Assembly: GCF_002214185.1 (NCBI RefSeq)
Contig: NZ_CP022161.1
Location: 7,819,486 to 7,883,485 of the forward strand
Length of the DNA stretch: 64,000 nt
DNA from: Streptomyces capitiformicae
Lineage (GTDB): Bacteria > Actinomycetota > Actinomycetes > Streptomycetales > Streptomycetaceae
Direction of reading: 5' to 3'
Below, piece by piece: positions 18,510-27,333 of the stretch (position 1 is the stretch's first letter; every line of letters starts with the position of its first letter). The notes beneath the pieces were generated by a model. It saw nothing but the letters and a program-made list of their open reading frames with translations. It did not search any database and had not been told where the DNA came from. A program made the translations under genes and the position numbers.

Positions 18510-20054
18510 CTAGACGTCCCGTGGTTCCAGCGGCTTCGTCGCCGGCCCCTGGAGGATGTTCCCGTCCGGGTCGAAGCGGGAGCCGTGGCAGGGGCATTCC
18601 CAGGTGCGTTCGGTGGGGTTGAAGGCGACGAGGCAGCCGAGGTGGGTGCAGCGGGCGGAGACGGCGTGGAGGGTGCCGTTGTCGTCGCGGTGGACCGCGC
18701 AGTGGTGGCCGCCCGCACGGACGATCGCGCCGTCCCCCGGGGCGATGGCGTCGACGGAGGTGTCGGAGGCCGGGGAGAGCCGGTCGCCGACGAAGTGGCG
18801 GGCGACCTGGGCCTGGTGCTTGAGGAAGCTCGGTGCCTCCCGTACGGCGCTGAGCACCCGGCGCGGATCGTACAGATCGCTCCACGGCGCCTTGTGCCCG
18901 GTGATCTGCTCGGCGAGGAGCCGGCCCGCCATGATGCCGCCGCTCATGCCCCAGCCCCCGAACCCGGTCGCCACCCACGTGTGCCGGCTGCCCGGGTGGA
19001 AGGGGCCGACGAGCGGTACGGAGTCGGTGGAGTCGTTGTCCTGGGTGGCCCAGCGGTGGGTGAAGTCGAGCGGGCCGAAGCGTTCGACGGCCCAGTCGGC
19101 GAGACGCTCGAACCGTTCGCCGACGTCGTCGCCCGTGCCCGGCATGAAGTGCTCCCCGGTGACCACGAGCAGCCGCCGCCCGTCCGCGTACGGGGCGGTG
19201 CGCAGTGAGCGGGTGCGCTGTTCGGGGGTGATGTACATGCCGTGCGGGTCGGCACCGGCCGGGCTCGGGTCGGCCTCTGCCGGGATCGGCGCGGTGAGCA
19301 CGAGTTCGCGGCGCGGGGAGAGCCGGGTGAAGAGCAGCGCCCGGTCGAACACCGGGTAGTGCGTGGCGACGACGATGTCCCCGGCGGTCACCGTGAACCC
19401 CGCCTCGGTCGTCAGCCGACATGGCGTGCCCTCCTTGAGGCGCGTGACCCGCGTCCGCTCATGGACGAGGGCGCCGCCCTGCCGGACCAGATCGTCGACG
19501 AGCGCCAGCAGGTACTTACGCGGATGGAACTGCGCCTGCCCCGTCACCCGCACCGCCCCCGCCACCGGGAACGGCAGCCCCGTCTCCGCCCCCGTGACGT
19601 ACTCGGCGGGCAGCCCGGCCTCCCGGGCGGCCGCCGCCTCCGCCCTCAACTCCTCGACACGCCCCTCGTCCTCGGCGTACGTGAAGGCCGCCGCCTCCTC
19701 CCAGTCGCACATGATCCCCAGCTCCTCCACCAGCGCGGCGGCATGCCGGATCGCCTCCGTCTGCGAGCGCGCGTACAGCTCCGTGGCCTCAGGGCCCCGG
19801 GTCCGCCGCAGCCGCTCGTAGACGAGCGTGTGCAGGGCGGTGAGCTTGGCGGTCGTGTGCCCGGTGACCCCGGCGGCGACCCGCCCCGCCTCCAGCAACG
19901 CCACCCGCCGCCCCCTCCGGGCCAGCTCCCACGCGGTGCTGATCCCCGCGATCCCGGCCCCGACGACGGCGACATCGACGATGAGATCGCCGTCGAGCGC
20001 CGGGTACGGGCTGTGCTGCGGCGCGGTCTCGATCCAGTACGACTTCTGCTTCAT
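18510..20054 (-). CDS. FAD-dependent oxidoreductase with C-terminal Rieske domain
   Basis: A 514-residue two-domain enzyme. The N-terminal DAO-type FAD domain begins DVAVVGAGIAGISTAWELAR (GxGxxG at 32-37). The last ~75 residues form a Rieske [2Fe-2S] domain with CTHLGC and CPCHGSRF ligands (two Cys, two His). Such proteins (YP_-like FAD/Rieske) probably transfer electrons from the cluster to FAD; the substrate is unknown. The start ATG 20054 overlaps the stop of the CDGSH gene (ATGA), making it the last gene of a four-gene iron/redox operon. Confidence 0.92.
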   Translation of the reverse strand: MKQKSYWIETAPQHSPYPALDGDLIVDVAVVGAGIAGISTAWELARRGRRVALLEAGRVAAGVTGHTTAKLTALHTLVYERLRRTRGPEATELYARSQTEAIRHAAALVEELGIMCDWEEAAAFTYAEDEGRVEELRAEAAAAREAGLPAEYVTGAETGLPFPVAGAVRVTGQAQFHPRKYLLALVDDLVRQGGALVHERTRVTRLKEGTPCRLTTEAGFTVTAGDIVVATHYPVFDRALLFTRLSPRRELVLTAPIPAEADPSPAGADPHGMYITPEQRTRSLRTAPYADGRRLLVVTGEHFMPGTGDDVGERFERLADWAVERFGPLDFTHRWATQDNDSTDSVPLVGPFHPGSRHTWVATGFGGWGMSGGIMAGRLLAEQITGHKAPWSDLYDPRRVLSAVREAPSFLKHQAQVARHFVGDRLSPASDTSVDAIAPGDGAIVRAGGHHCAVHRDDNGTLHAVSARCTHLGCLVAFNPTERTWECPCHGSRFDPDGNILQGPATKPLEPRDV

Positions 20055-20383
20055 GGCTCTCCCTCACCTGGGCGGCACCTGGGCGGCATGGACGGCATGG
20101 GCGACTGAGCACGGCGCCGGTGGCTGGTGTCGCACCACGGCTGGATCCGGCTGCGGCGACAGGTGCACAGGGCCACCCGGAAGCGGTCCGACGACACGGT
20201 CGTACCGTCTTCCAGCGTGACCTCGACCGGCCCCTCGACCAGCAGCGGGCCGGGGCGCTGGACGGTGATACGACGGCGCTCGGCCTGGGCAGCGGTGATA
20301 CGACGGCGCTCAGTGGTTTCAGTGCTTTCAGCGGTTTCAGCGGTTTCAGCGGTTTCAGCGGCTTCCGCGGGGACGTTCGGCAC
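20051..20383 (-). CDS. CDGSH iron-sulfur domain protein
   Basis: A 110-residue protein from GTG 20383 (the only usable start; it overlaps the methyltransferase 3' end by 29 bp). The C-terminal half carries the CDGSH-type [2Fe-2S] motif FRVALCTCRRSRIQPWCDTSH: three Cys and one His ligands. The N-terminus is a Glu-Thr-Ala repeat made of 9-bp DNA units (gcggtttca) followed by a duplicated ERRRIT segment; it has no recognisable fold. CDGSH proteins act in iron/redox homeostasis, consistent with the neighbours. Confidence 0.88.
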   Translation of the reverse strand: MPNVPAEAAETAETAETAESTETTERRRITAAQAERRRITVQRPGPLLVEGPVEVTLEDGTTVSSDRFRVALCTCRRSRIQPWCDTSHRRRAQSPMPSMPPRCRPGEGEP

Positions 20384-21035
20384 GGATGATCACCAGCTCT
20401 TCTTTCTCGTCACCGCCGCGGTCCAGGAGTCCCCGGCCGCGCAGCCAGTCGTCCCGCGACCGCAGGACGGGCCCGAAGGCGACGCGACGGCGGTCCACGA
20501 CGTCCGTACGGAGCCCCGCGGCCCGCAGTTGCGCGAGCGTCCGTTCCTCGTCGCTGAGGGTGGACTGGACCAGGAGCAGCACCCCGCCGGGCCGGAGCAG
20601 GGCGGGCGAGTCCCGGCAGAGGCGGTCCAGTACGAGACGGCCGTCCCGCCCGGCGTCCCACGCCCGCGCGACACCCCGGGCGGGGCGGCCGTCGGTACTG
20701 CGCGAGCCTGGCACGGGCATGTACGGCGGATTGGACAGGATCAGGTCGAAGGACCGGTCGGCCACCGGGTCCAGCAGGTTCCCCCGTACGACACTCAGCG
20801 GCAGCCGCGTCAGCACGGCGTTGACCCTGGTGTTGAGGACCGCCCGCCAGGAGATGTCGACGGCCGTGACCCGGGCGCCACGCCGTGCCGCCGCCAGCGC
20901 GACGGCCCCGGTCCCCGTGCCGACGTCCAGCACGTCGGCCCGCGGGGCGAGCGGCTCCCGCCCCAGGGCGGTGACCAGGAGGTCGGTGTCGTCCTGAGGG
21001 GCGTAGACGCCGGGCAGGGAGAGCGGCAGGGTCAC
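20355..21035 (-). CDS. HemK2/MTQ2-like SAM-dependent methyltransferase
   Basis: A 226-residue class I methyltransferase with the SAM site VLDVGTGTGAVALAAARRGA and the catalytic motif LSNPPYMPVP (NPPY), which marks methylation of an amide or amine nitrogen (glutamine in release factors, adenine in RNA or DNA). It starts at GTG 21035 with GGAGG upstream and is 21 bp from the upstream gene. In this operon it may modify a translation factor or a partner protein; the target is inferred, not shown. Confidence 0.85.
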   Translation of the reverse strand: MTLPLSLPGVYAPQDDTDLLVTALGREPLAPRADVLDVGTGTGAVALAAARRGARVTAVDISWRAVLNTRVNAVLTRLPLSVVRGNLLDPVADRSFDLILSNPPYMPVPGSRSTDGRPARGVARAWDAGRDGRLVLDRLCRDSPALLRPGGVLLLVQSTLSDEERTLAQLRAAGLRTDVVDRRRVAFGPVLRSRDDWLRGRGLLDRGGDEKEELVIIRAERPRGSR

Positions 21036-21056
21036 GGGCAGGTGCCTCCAGGTCCG

Positions 21057-22082
21057 TCAGACAGTCGTGGTCGAGGTGAGCGGCGTACGCAGCGACGACC
21101 TGCCGTCCCGCCACGCCCCGAGGAGCCGGGCGGCGAGCGCGTCCTCCAGATACGACGTGGCGTCCACGCCGAACGCCACGTCCGCGTCGAGATGCGGCTC
21201 CTGCTCCAGCAGCCCGCTCACCACCTCCTGCCGTACGACCTGCTCGTGTACGGCGTCGGCCTCGACATGCTCGTCGTAGAAGTGCGCGGCGGCCGCCCCG
21301 GCCCCCGTCCGCCGCATCGCGGTGGCGAGCCGGCGGGAGGCGGGGGAGGAGGTGATCTCGACGGTCGCGAAGTGTCCGACCAGGGCGCCGCGCAGGGCGC
21401 GGTGGAGGCCGAGGAGGGACATCAGGTTCACCAGCGCGAGCGCCTCGGCGCCGGCGGCGTCCACGTAGCGGCCGTAGGCCGGGTCGAGGCCCAGGTCGGT
21501 CATGAGGTCGGCGAAGAGGCGCGCGTGTACGCGGTCGGCCCGGCCGCCGCCGAACTCGTCGTACTCCACCGCGGCCATCCCCGCCTTCGCCCGCCCCCAC
21601 AGCCGGGGCAGCACCCACGCGTGCGGGTCGGCTTCCTTCAGGTGGTAGAGCGAGCGCTGGGCGGCGTACTCACGGATCTGCCACAGCTCGCCCTCGTCCG
21701 CCAGGAAGTGACTGACACCGGTTCCCTCCCCCTCCGGGGGCTCCACGAGCAGCTCGTCCAGCGCCTCCTCGGCGCCCTTGTGCCGCGTCGCGACCGCCCG
21801 CAGTTCTTCGAGGAAAGGCCACTCCAGGGCCGCCCGCAGCCGCAGCAGTTCCGGATCCCACTCCCGGTCGTCGTCGACGCCCGCGAACCCCCGGTAGTGC
21901 AGCTCGTAGCAGAGATACAGCGCCAGCTGCAGATCGTCCCCGAACGGATCGCCCCCCGCGACCGCCCGCTCACCGGGCAGCGGCCCGGCCCCCCGCAACC
22001 CCTCGACAACGGCACCGGAAACCCCACCCCTGCCCTCAGGCAGCGGCGGCCCGCCGACCCGCGACCGAACAGCCATGCGCAC
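21057..22082 (-). CDS. Iron-containing redox (heme-oxygenase-like) protein
   Basis: A ~341-residue protein (start GTG 22082 or ATG 22076) of the heme-oxygenase-like di-iron/iron redox family. The helical body includes YLCYELHYRGFAGV, RSLYHLKEADPHAWVLPRL, and the putative metal-binding FYDEHVEADAVHEQVV helix with spaced Glu/His. Members include oxygenases that cleave C-C or N-O bonds, but the reaction here is unknown. It is the first gene of an operon with a methyltransferase, a CDGSH protein and an FAD-Rieske enzyme. Confidence 0.8.
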   Translation of the reverse strand: MRMAVRSRVGGPPLPEGRGGVSGAVVEGLRGAGPLPGERAVAGGDPFGDDLQLALYLCYELHYRGFAGVDDDREWDPELLRLRAALEWPFLEELRAVATRHKGAEEALDELLVEPPEGEGTGVSHFLADEGELWQIREYAAQRSLYHLKEADPHAWVLPRLWGRAKAGMAAVEYDEFGGGRADRVHARLFADLMTDLGLDPAYGRYVDAAGAEALALVNLMSLLGLHRALRGALVGHFATVEITSSPASRRLATAMRRTGAGAAAAHFYDEHVEADAVHEQVVRQEVVSGLLEQEPHLDADVAFGVDATSYLEDALAARLLGAWRDGRSSLRTPLTSTTTV

Positions 22083-22103
22083 CGAGTACCCGCGATCCGG
22101 CCA

Positions 22104-22450
22104 CCCTCACCCGACGCCCACCCTCACCCGACGCCCGCCCTGACCCGACGCCCGCCCTGACCCGACGCCCGCCCGCCGCGATGCCTGCCTGCTCCGATGC
22201 CCGCCCGCCCTGACGCCCGCCCGCCGCGATGGCCGACCGCCCCGGTGATGGCGGCCACGGCCACCGGGCGGTGCGGCGATGTGGCCACGCGGCCATGCGG
22301 CCATGGCCACGGGGATGCGGTTACTGGCCGCGGCCATGCGTACATGCGGCCACGGCCACCCAGTCCCGCGGCGATGCGACCAACGCGGCCACGGCCACAC
22401 GGTCCCGCGGCCACTGGCCACGGTCATACGGCCATCGGCCATCGGCCATA
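22104..22450. repeat. Low-complexity intergenic repeat region
   Basis: About 350 bp without a believable gene. The first part has tandem copies of a ~17-bp cccgacgcccgccctga unit (22104-22210). The rest has degenerate ggccacggccatgcggcc-like blocks on both strands. Open frames here are Gly/Arg/Pro-rich artefacts in all phases. Confidence 0.7.
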
Positions 22451-22451
22451 T

Positions 22452-22485
22452 GAAGGGGGCTCCCGCGATCACGGGAGCCCCCTTC
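22452..22485. terminator. Hairpin terminator after the CsbD gene
   Basis: A perfect 14-bp stem (22452-22465 with 22472-22485) with a six-base loop lies 22 bp past the CsbD stop on the minus strand. Confidence 0.9.
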
Positions 22486-22506
22486 CACCAGTCACGCCGG
22501 ACGCGG

Positions 22507-22698
22507 TCAGGTGCGGTCGCGCTTCACGGAGCGCTTCGTTTCCTGCGCACGCTCCTGCGCCTTGCCCTTCGTCTTCTTGGCCTCGCCGCGAGCCTGTTCG
22601 AGCTTGCCCTCGACCTGCTGCTCGCGGTCACCGGTGACCTTGCCGGTCATCTCCTTGGCCTTGCCCTTGATCTTGTCCGCACGGCCCTTGTCGGCCAT
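22507..22698 (-). CDS. CsbD-like stress protein
   Basis: A 63-residue, highly charged, predicted unstructured or helical protein (MADKGRADKIKGKAKEMTGK...) with the repeated GKA/KGK pattern of the CsbD family, which is induced by general stress. The start ATG 22698 has AAGGAGGA upstream. It is a single-gene unit ended by the hairpin at 22452-22485. Confidence 0.88.
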   Translation of the reverse strand: MADKGRADKIKGKAKEMTGKVTGDREQQVEGKLEQARGEAKKTKGKAQERAQETKRSVKRDRT

Positions 22699-22812
22699 GG
22701 CTCCTCCTTGGGTGGGGTGGCTACTCGGCCAACGTAAGACGGACCCGGTGAGGGCGCGCGCTGGAGCGTCACGGTACGTGAGCGGGGCTTCGCCCGGCCC
22801 AGTCCGCCTTGC

Positions 22813-24231
22813 TCAGTCGCTCTTGGTGAACGTCAAGCGCTCCACCTGGCCGGGCTGGAACCCGCCTTGGTACTCCTTGCCGTTGACGACGAGGCGGACG
22901 GCACCGGGGTCGCCGAGGACGAGGTCGATGCGCTCCTCGTCCGTGAAGGTCTTGGTCTCGCCCTCGTTGAGCAAACCGTCGTAGAGCAGCTCGCCGTCGA
23001 CGTCCTTGGCCGAGACCCAACTCCGTTCGTTCTCGGCGCTGACCACCACCGTGACCCTGTCCTTGGGCGCGTCGGAGATCTCGCCGGTCGGAGCGCCGGT
23101 CTCCGAAGGGGGCGACGACGCCTGCGGGGTCTTGGACGGGGAGGGGGTGTCGGACGGCGAGGCGGAGGGAGTGCCGGCGCGGTTGTCGTTCTGCGTGAGG
23201 TAGACCCCGCCGCCGATCAGCGCAGCCGCCACGCCGGCGGCCACGAGGGCCATGACGAAGGCGCGCCCAGGTGAACGCCCGGCACGGCCGGAGGCGTCCG
23301 CGGTGACTGGGCCCGCCTCAGGACGGTCTCCGGCGCCCCGTTCCCGGGACCCCAACGGCATGGTCGGTACGGGCGGCTCCGCGGGGGTGGCCACGGTGGG
23401 CGCGTCCGGTGCCGGGCCGGGTACGAGTTGGTCCAAGAGCCTCTCGGGGGTGGGCCGCCCGGCCGGGTCCTTGGCCAGACACTCGGCGACCAGGGGGCGC
23501 AAGTCCTGCGGTACGGCGGACATATCGGCGGGCTCGTGCACCGAGCGGTACATCAGCCCCATGGGTGTGCCCTCGCCGAACGCACTGCCGCCGGCCGCCG
23601 CGACCAGGACCGCGCCGAGCGCGAACACATCGGCGGCGCCGGTGACTTCGAGGCCCTGCGCCTGCTCCGGGGCGAGGAAACCGGGGGTGCCGAAGGCCGC
23701 CCCGGTGGAGGTGATCCGGGTGGACTCCACAGCCCGCGCGATACCGAAGTCGAGGACCCGGGGGCCGTCCTCGGCCATGATGATGTTCCCGGGTTTCAGG
23801 TCCCGGTGGACGAGGCCACAGGAGTGGATGGCCTGCAACGCCTCCGCCAGCGCGGCCCCCAGCAGCCTCAACCGCCGCTCGTCCATGGGTCCTTGCTCCT
23901 CAAGGAGCCCGGACAGGGTGGGGCCGGGGATGTACGCCGTGGCCAGCCAGGGCGCCTCCGCCTCCGGGTCGGCGTCCACCACCGGAGCCGTGTGGAAACC
24001 GCCGACTCTGCGGGCGGCATCCACCTCCGCACGGAACCGTTCCCGAAAGTGCCGGTCGGCGGCCAGCTCCGGACGAGCCACCTTGACGGCCACGGCCCGC
24101 CCACCCCGGGACCGAGCCAGATAGACCGTCCCCATGCCACCGGCACCCAACCGCCGCTCGACGGCATAGCCACCGATCCGCTCCGGCATCCCCGTCTCAC
24201 CCACGCGCTGCACGTCCCCTCGCCGCGACAT
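22813..24231 (-). CDS. Membrane Ser/Thr protein kinase with DUF4115-like tail
   Basis: A kinase of up to 472 residues with GAGGMGTVYLAR, VAVKVARPE, HRDLKPGNIIM, DFGIARA and a GTPGFLAPEQ segment. A Ser/Pro/Thr-rich linker and one transmembrane helix (FVMALVAAGVAAALIGGGVY) lead to an extracellular domain. That domain (SWVSAKDVDGELLYDGLLNE, VRLVVNGKEY) resembles the RodZ C-terminal/DUF4115 fold. The start is uncertain: ATG 24231, GTG 24204 or ATG 24189 (MPERIGGYAVERRLG); none has a strong ribosome site. Confidence 0.88.
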   Translation of the reverse strand: MSRRGDVQRVGETGMPERIGGYAVERRLGAGGMGTVYLARSRGGRAVAVKVARPELAADRHFRERFRAEVDAARRVGGFHTAPVVDADPEAEAPWLATAYIPGPTLSGLLEEQGPMDERRLRLLGAALAEALQAIHSCGLVHRDLKPGNIIMAEDGPRVLDFGIARAVESTRITSTGAAFGTPGFLAPEQAQGLEVTGAADVFALGAVLVAAAGGSAFGEGTPMGLMYRSVHEPADMSAVPQDLRPLVAECLAKDPAGRPTPERLLDQLVPGPAPDAPTVATPAEPPVPTMPLGSRERGAGDRPEAGPVTADASGRAGRSPGRAFVMALVAAGVAAALIGGGVYLTQNDNRAGTPSASPSDTPSPSKTPQASSPPSETGAPTGEISDAPKDRVTVVVSAENERSWVSAKDVDGELLYDGLLNEGETKTFTDEERIDLVLGDPGAVRLVVNGKEYQGGFQPGQVERLTFTKSD

Positions 24232-24366
24232 CGCGCACCAGTATGGCCGCTCGCGCGGGAGTTGGGCTGGCGGGCCGAGGCACCCCGGCCGATGGCATGG
24301 GTCGCAGAGCGCCAGTCCGACTTGTTCGTCACCTTGAAGCTCAGAGCGACTGCCCGTGGCAGGGGA

Positions 24367-24530
24367 TCAGCCGAGCGGCACCGTGGCATAGGTGTCCCAC
24401 TCGTACATCTGGTTGTCGCGGTGGATGATGATCAACTCGGCTGTGGCGATGCGAACGTGAGCAGCTGTTGTCTTCAACTCGGACAGGACCCACGCGATCG
24501 GCTCGGCGGGTCCGTCACCCGGAGCTGTAG
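24367..24530 (-). other. Short coding-like remnant downstream of the RNA ligase gene
   Basis: The minus strand reads WVLSELKTTAAHVRIATAEL then IIIHRDNQMYEWDTYATVPL and a TGA at 24367-24369. The codons look authentic and less GC-biased than the surroundings, but there is no start codon in frame before the RNA ligase stop region. It may be the tail of a lost gene. No family is recognised. The rest of the gap up to 24231 shows nothing. Confidence 0.3.
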
Positions 24531-24997
24531 GCCACCGACACGTGCGGGGTGAAGCCCTCGGCCGTCTCCGGTACCTGACCTGGTCCGAACACGTCCCCGA
24601 TCGCCGCCCGGATCGCGGTCCTGACCTCCCGGACGGGTCCGTCGGGGTGGACGTGGAGCAGCACGGCCTCGGGGTCGATGACTTCCGGCCCGATCCGGAG
24701 ACCGAAGGCGGGCACGTCCGCGAGCCGCCGCCGGGCGGCGTCGGCCACGGCCCGTACGTCTGTCTCCTCGACCTCGCCGACGAAGCCGATGCCCTGCATG
24801 GTCAGGTGCAGCCATCGGTCGGGGATGGGCGTGAGGACCTCTCCGAGCGAGGCGAGCGCGGACCGGTACTCGGCCGCGAGGCGGTGCACGTCCTCCTGCC
24901 CCTCGAAGGTCAGATGCCAGGTATGGAACCGGCGCCCGACGCTCCAACCGGGCCGCCACCACCAGTGGTTCCGCATGGTCTCGGGGTGAGTCGTCAT
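24515..24997 (-). CDS. 2'-5' RNA ligase/2H phosphodiesterase family protein
   Basis: A 160-residue protein with the two conserved histidine motifs of the 2H phosphoesterase superfamily: WLHLTMQGIG and FTPHVSVAYSS (HxT/S). These enzymes act on 2'-5' or cyclic phosphodiester bonds in RNA or nucleotides. ATG 24997 is 14 bp downstream of the GNAT stop, so it is probably the third gene of an XRE-GNAT-ligase operon. Confidence 0.85.
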   Translation of the reverse strand: MTTHPETMRNHWWWRPGWSVGRRFHTWHLTFEGQEDVHRLAAEYRSALASLGEVLTPIPDRWLHLTMQGIGFVGEVEETDVRAVADAARRRLADVPAFGLRIGPEVIDPEAVLLHVHPDGPVREVRTAIRAAIGDVFGPGQVPETAEGFTPHVSVAYSSG

Positions 24998-25011
24998 GGC
25001 TGCGGATCACA

Positions 25012-25506
25012 TCAGGCGCTGCGCAGGTCAAGCACCATGACGTCGTACAACGGGGCGTCGGGGAAAGGAAGTTTCTCCCCGGCGTGCTCGTAACCCCAGC
25101 TCTCATACAGGGCGCGAAGACGCGGACGCTCCCCACGCACCAGCAGCTCTGCCCGCTCTTCCTGTCGGTGGCTCATCAAGTCGTCGTGCATCACACGGGA
25201 GATGCCGCGCTTGCGCCACTTCTCGCGGAGCATGTTCTCGCACAGTTTGAAGGTGGAGGCGTCATCGCGGGCTGTGAAGCCGTAGGTGAACCCGGCCACC
25301 TCACTGTCGACTTCGGCGATGACACAGCCCCAGCCCCCGGCCGACACGTGGCCCTCCAGTCGCTCTTCGAAGCGTCCCATGGAGAAGAAGGGATTGGTGG
25401 CGATGTCCTCCGCGTACACGTCGGCGTACACGTCCAGGATGGTCCCGCGGATCTCGGCCAACCGCTCGCCGGTGTAGTAGCTGGTCGTCAGGAGATCTAC
25501 GGTCAT
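25012..25506 (-). CDS. GNAT-family N-acetyltransferase
   Basis: A 164-residue GNAT protein: AGGWGCVIAEVDSEVAGFTY strands, then an acetyl-CoA binding region (LREKWRKRGISRVMHDDLM) and a final RLRALYESWGYEHAGE motif. Its ATG 25506 overlaps the stop of the XRE/TPR regulator (25503), so the two are coupled. The substrate is unknown. Confidence 0.85.
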   Translation of the reverse strand: MTVDLLTTSYYTGERLAEIRGTILDVYADVYAEDIATNPFFSMGRFEERLEGHVSAGGWGCVIAEVDSEVAGFTYGFTARDDASTFKLCENMLREKWRKRGISRVMHDDLMSHRQEERAELLVRGERPRLRALYESWGYEHAGEKLPFPDAPLYDVMVLDLRSA

Positions 25507-26783
25507 GTGGCCACCGCCTCGTATCGTTCGGAGAAGTCCACGGCGCCAGGCACACCGCGTTCGATCAGGTCGTCACGCAACTGCCGCATGCGCATGCTGA
25601 TCCGAGGGCTGCGTACGTCTGGAAGCAGGGTGAGCGCGTGATGCCCGGCGGCCAGGGCTTCTTCCAGCTCCCCGGCTCCCGCCAAGGCCCGTCCGAGTCG
25701 CACATGTGCGGCGAGCCGATTACGGCGCAACGGGCTCGACTCCACGATGTCGAGGGATAACCGGGAGGTATCCAGGGCCTTGCCGTACTGGCGCAGGTCC
25801 ATGAAGCACAAGGCTGCCGTGGCGGACACCTCGCCGAAGTTGTAGAACGTGAGCCATCGCTGCGGCTCACCGGGTTCCTGGTCGAACTCCTGCTCAGCCC
25901 GCAGCAGCGAACGCCCGCACCGTCCGGCCTCGCCCTGGATGGCGTGCCCCTGGGCAACTCTGGTGTGAAGCAGAGACGACAACTGCCCGTCGCGACGGCC
26001 CCTCGTCTCCTCCAACGCCGCACGGGCGATCGACACGGCTTCGCCACCGTGCCCCTGTTGCCATGCCTGGTGCGACATCGACGACCAGATCCGTGCCTGG
26101 AGGAGTTTGTCCCGACCCAAGAGCGCGTAACGCAGCCCGGCATCCCACCAGCGGAGGGCCTTGCCCTGCTGCCCGGCGTCGAACGCGAACCATCCCGCGC
26201 TGGTGGCCATTTCTCCGAGTGCCTTGTACAGGCGCTCCTGGACTTTTTCTCCGTACGTGCAGCGATGGGCGGCGTCTTCGACGTACGCGATGTATCGCCC
26301 GGCGATGTCCGAGAGGTGGCTTCCCCCGTGGATGTCGTCGATCTGGTGCAGTTTGACGCCGGTGGCCTGGATACGGCCGACGTCGGACATACCTAGCCGC
26401 CCCGACTCCGGGAGCGGAGGCAGAGTGAGCAGACTTCCGGTGAGTCCGAGGATGAACTGACGGCGTTGCACGGGCGGTTCCTGGGGAGGCGCGGTAGGTG
26501 TTGCCCGCACGGTAACTCCGGGACTGCGCCCGACGGGAGCCCTGAACCCGAGGTCTCCCGCGGGACGACCGAATACGTTCTCCAGCGGAACACGGGTGCG
26601 CAGGTGCGGCCAGGACACTTCGCCCTTGAGCCAGCGGCGGACGTGCCGTGCGGTGCAGTTGCCGGGCACGCCGGTCCGTCGTTCTTCGGCGTCGTTCACG
26701 GCCTCCGCCAAGCCCTCCTGCGTCAATCCGTACTCGCGCATCAGCCGACGCAACGTGAGATTCGGCTGCGGTTGGTCGGGCAT
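25503..26783 (-). CDS. XRE-type HTH regulator with TPR-like C-terminal domain
   Basis: A 426-residue protein. The N-terminal HTH (LTLRRLMREYGLTQEGLAEA, CTARHVRRWLKGE) is followed by a Ser/Pro linker, a short hydrophobic RRQFILGLTGSLLTLPPL stretch and ~270 residues of helical repeats (WFAFDAGQQGKALRWWDAGL, AHVRLGRALAGAGELEEALA). Such proteins are common Streptomyces regulators of unknown ligand. Codon 342 (25758-25760) is TTA. It is divergent from the 27.0-28.4 kb trio, which it may control. Confidence 0.85.
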   Translation of the reverse strand: MPDQPQPNLTLRRLMREYGLTQEGLAEAVNDAEERRTGVPGNCTARHVRRWLKGEVSWPHLRTRVPLENVFGRPAGDLGFRAPVGRSPGVTVRATPTAPPQEPPVQRRQFILGLTGSLLTLPPLPESGRLGMSDVGRIQATGVKLHQIDDIHGGSHLSDIAGRYIAYVEDAAHRCTYGEKVQERLYKALGEMATSAGWFAFDAGQQGKALRWWDAGLRYALLGRDKLLQARIWSSMSHQAWQQGHGGEAVSIARAALEETRGRRDGQLSSLLHTRVAQGHAIQGEAGRCGRSLLRAEQEFDQEPGEPQRWLTFYNFGEVSATAALCFMDLRQYGKALDTSRLSLDIVESSPLRRNRLAAHVRLGRALAGAGELEEALAAGHHALTLLPDVRSPRISMRMRQLRDDLIERGVPGAVDFSERYEAVAT

Positions 26784-27015
26784 CAGCTCTCTCCCGTGAG
26801 GGACCAGGAAATCCGAGGTAATACACCGTAGTCACATGATGACCGACTGTGAGAGGTAAGGGGAAATGTCCCCCGCCAGTGAAGTGTTCGGCTCCCCAAA
26901 CGACCTGTTCCTCAGGGCGGTTGGCACGTGACGGTGGTTCTCCGCAACAAGTGTCGAACCCCGGCGCCGCTGTCACGGCCCGGGGCGTGGCCGACCTGAT
27001 CGGAGCAGATCGACA

Positions 27016-27333
27016 ATGCACCTTGTATCACGTGCGCTCAAGAGGGCGAGAGCCCTCCTGCGCGGCCCGCGGATTCCCAGCCACAGGGACTGTGTGGGAG
27101 TGGCACCGGAGCCTGGCCCGTATCCGACTGGGGCCTGCCCGTCACCGGGGATGTGGGGCTCGATCCTCGCGCTGGCGCGTCATCGCCGGGCCCCGCACCT
27201 GTGGCCGACCACCGTGCCGCCCGTTCTCGTGTACGACCCCACTGGCATCGACAGCATGCTCGTACGGGCGTACCTCCTGCCGGAGGACGAACGGAGTCGC
27301 CTCCTGGCCTCGCCGCTGCGGGAGGTCCGGTGA
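27016..27333 (+). CDS. Hypothetical protein, 105 aa
   Basis: ATG 27016 to TGA 27331-27333. It has a basic N-terminus (LVSRALKRARALLRG) and a conserved-looking end (HLWPTTVPPVLVYDPTG, RAYLLPEDERSRL). The stop overlaps the GTG of the next gene (GTGA), so it belongs to a three-gene operon. The start is weakly supported (no clear ribosome site), and GTG codons near 27090 are alternatives. The family is unknown to me beyond recurring next to similar genes in Streptomyces. Confidence 0.55.
   Translation: MHLVSRALKRARALLRGPRIPSHRDCVGVAPEPGPYPTGACPSPGMWGSILALARHRRAPHLWPTTVPPVLVYDPTGIDSMLVRAYLLPEDERSRLLASPLREVR

Noticed and set aside
22104..22450. Repeats that might be a CRISPR array
   Set aside because: Units are short, uneven and without spacers of constant length; no cas genes nearby.
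24232..24366. Gap before the kinase considered for a small gene
   Set aside because: Only GC-biased frames without ribosome sites or protein-like patterns.
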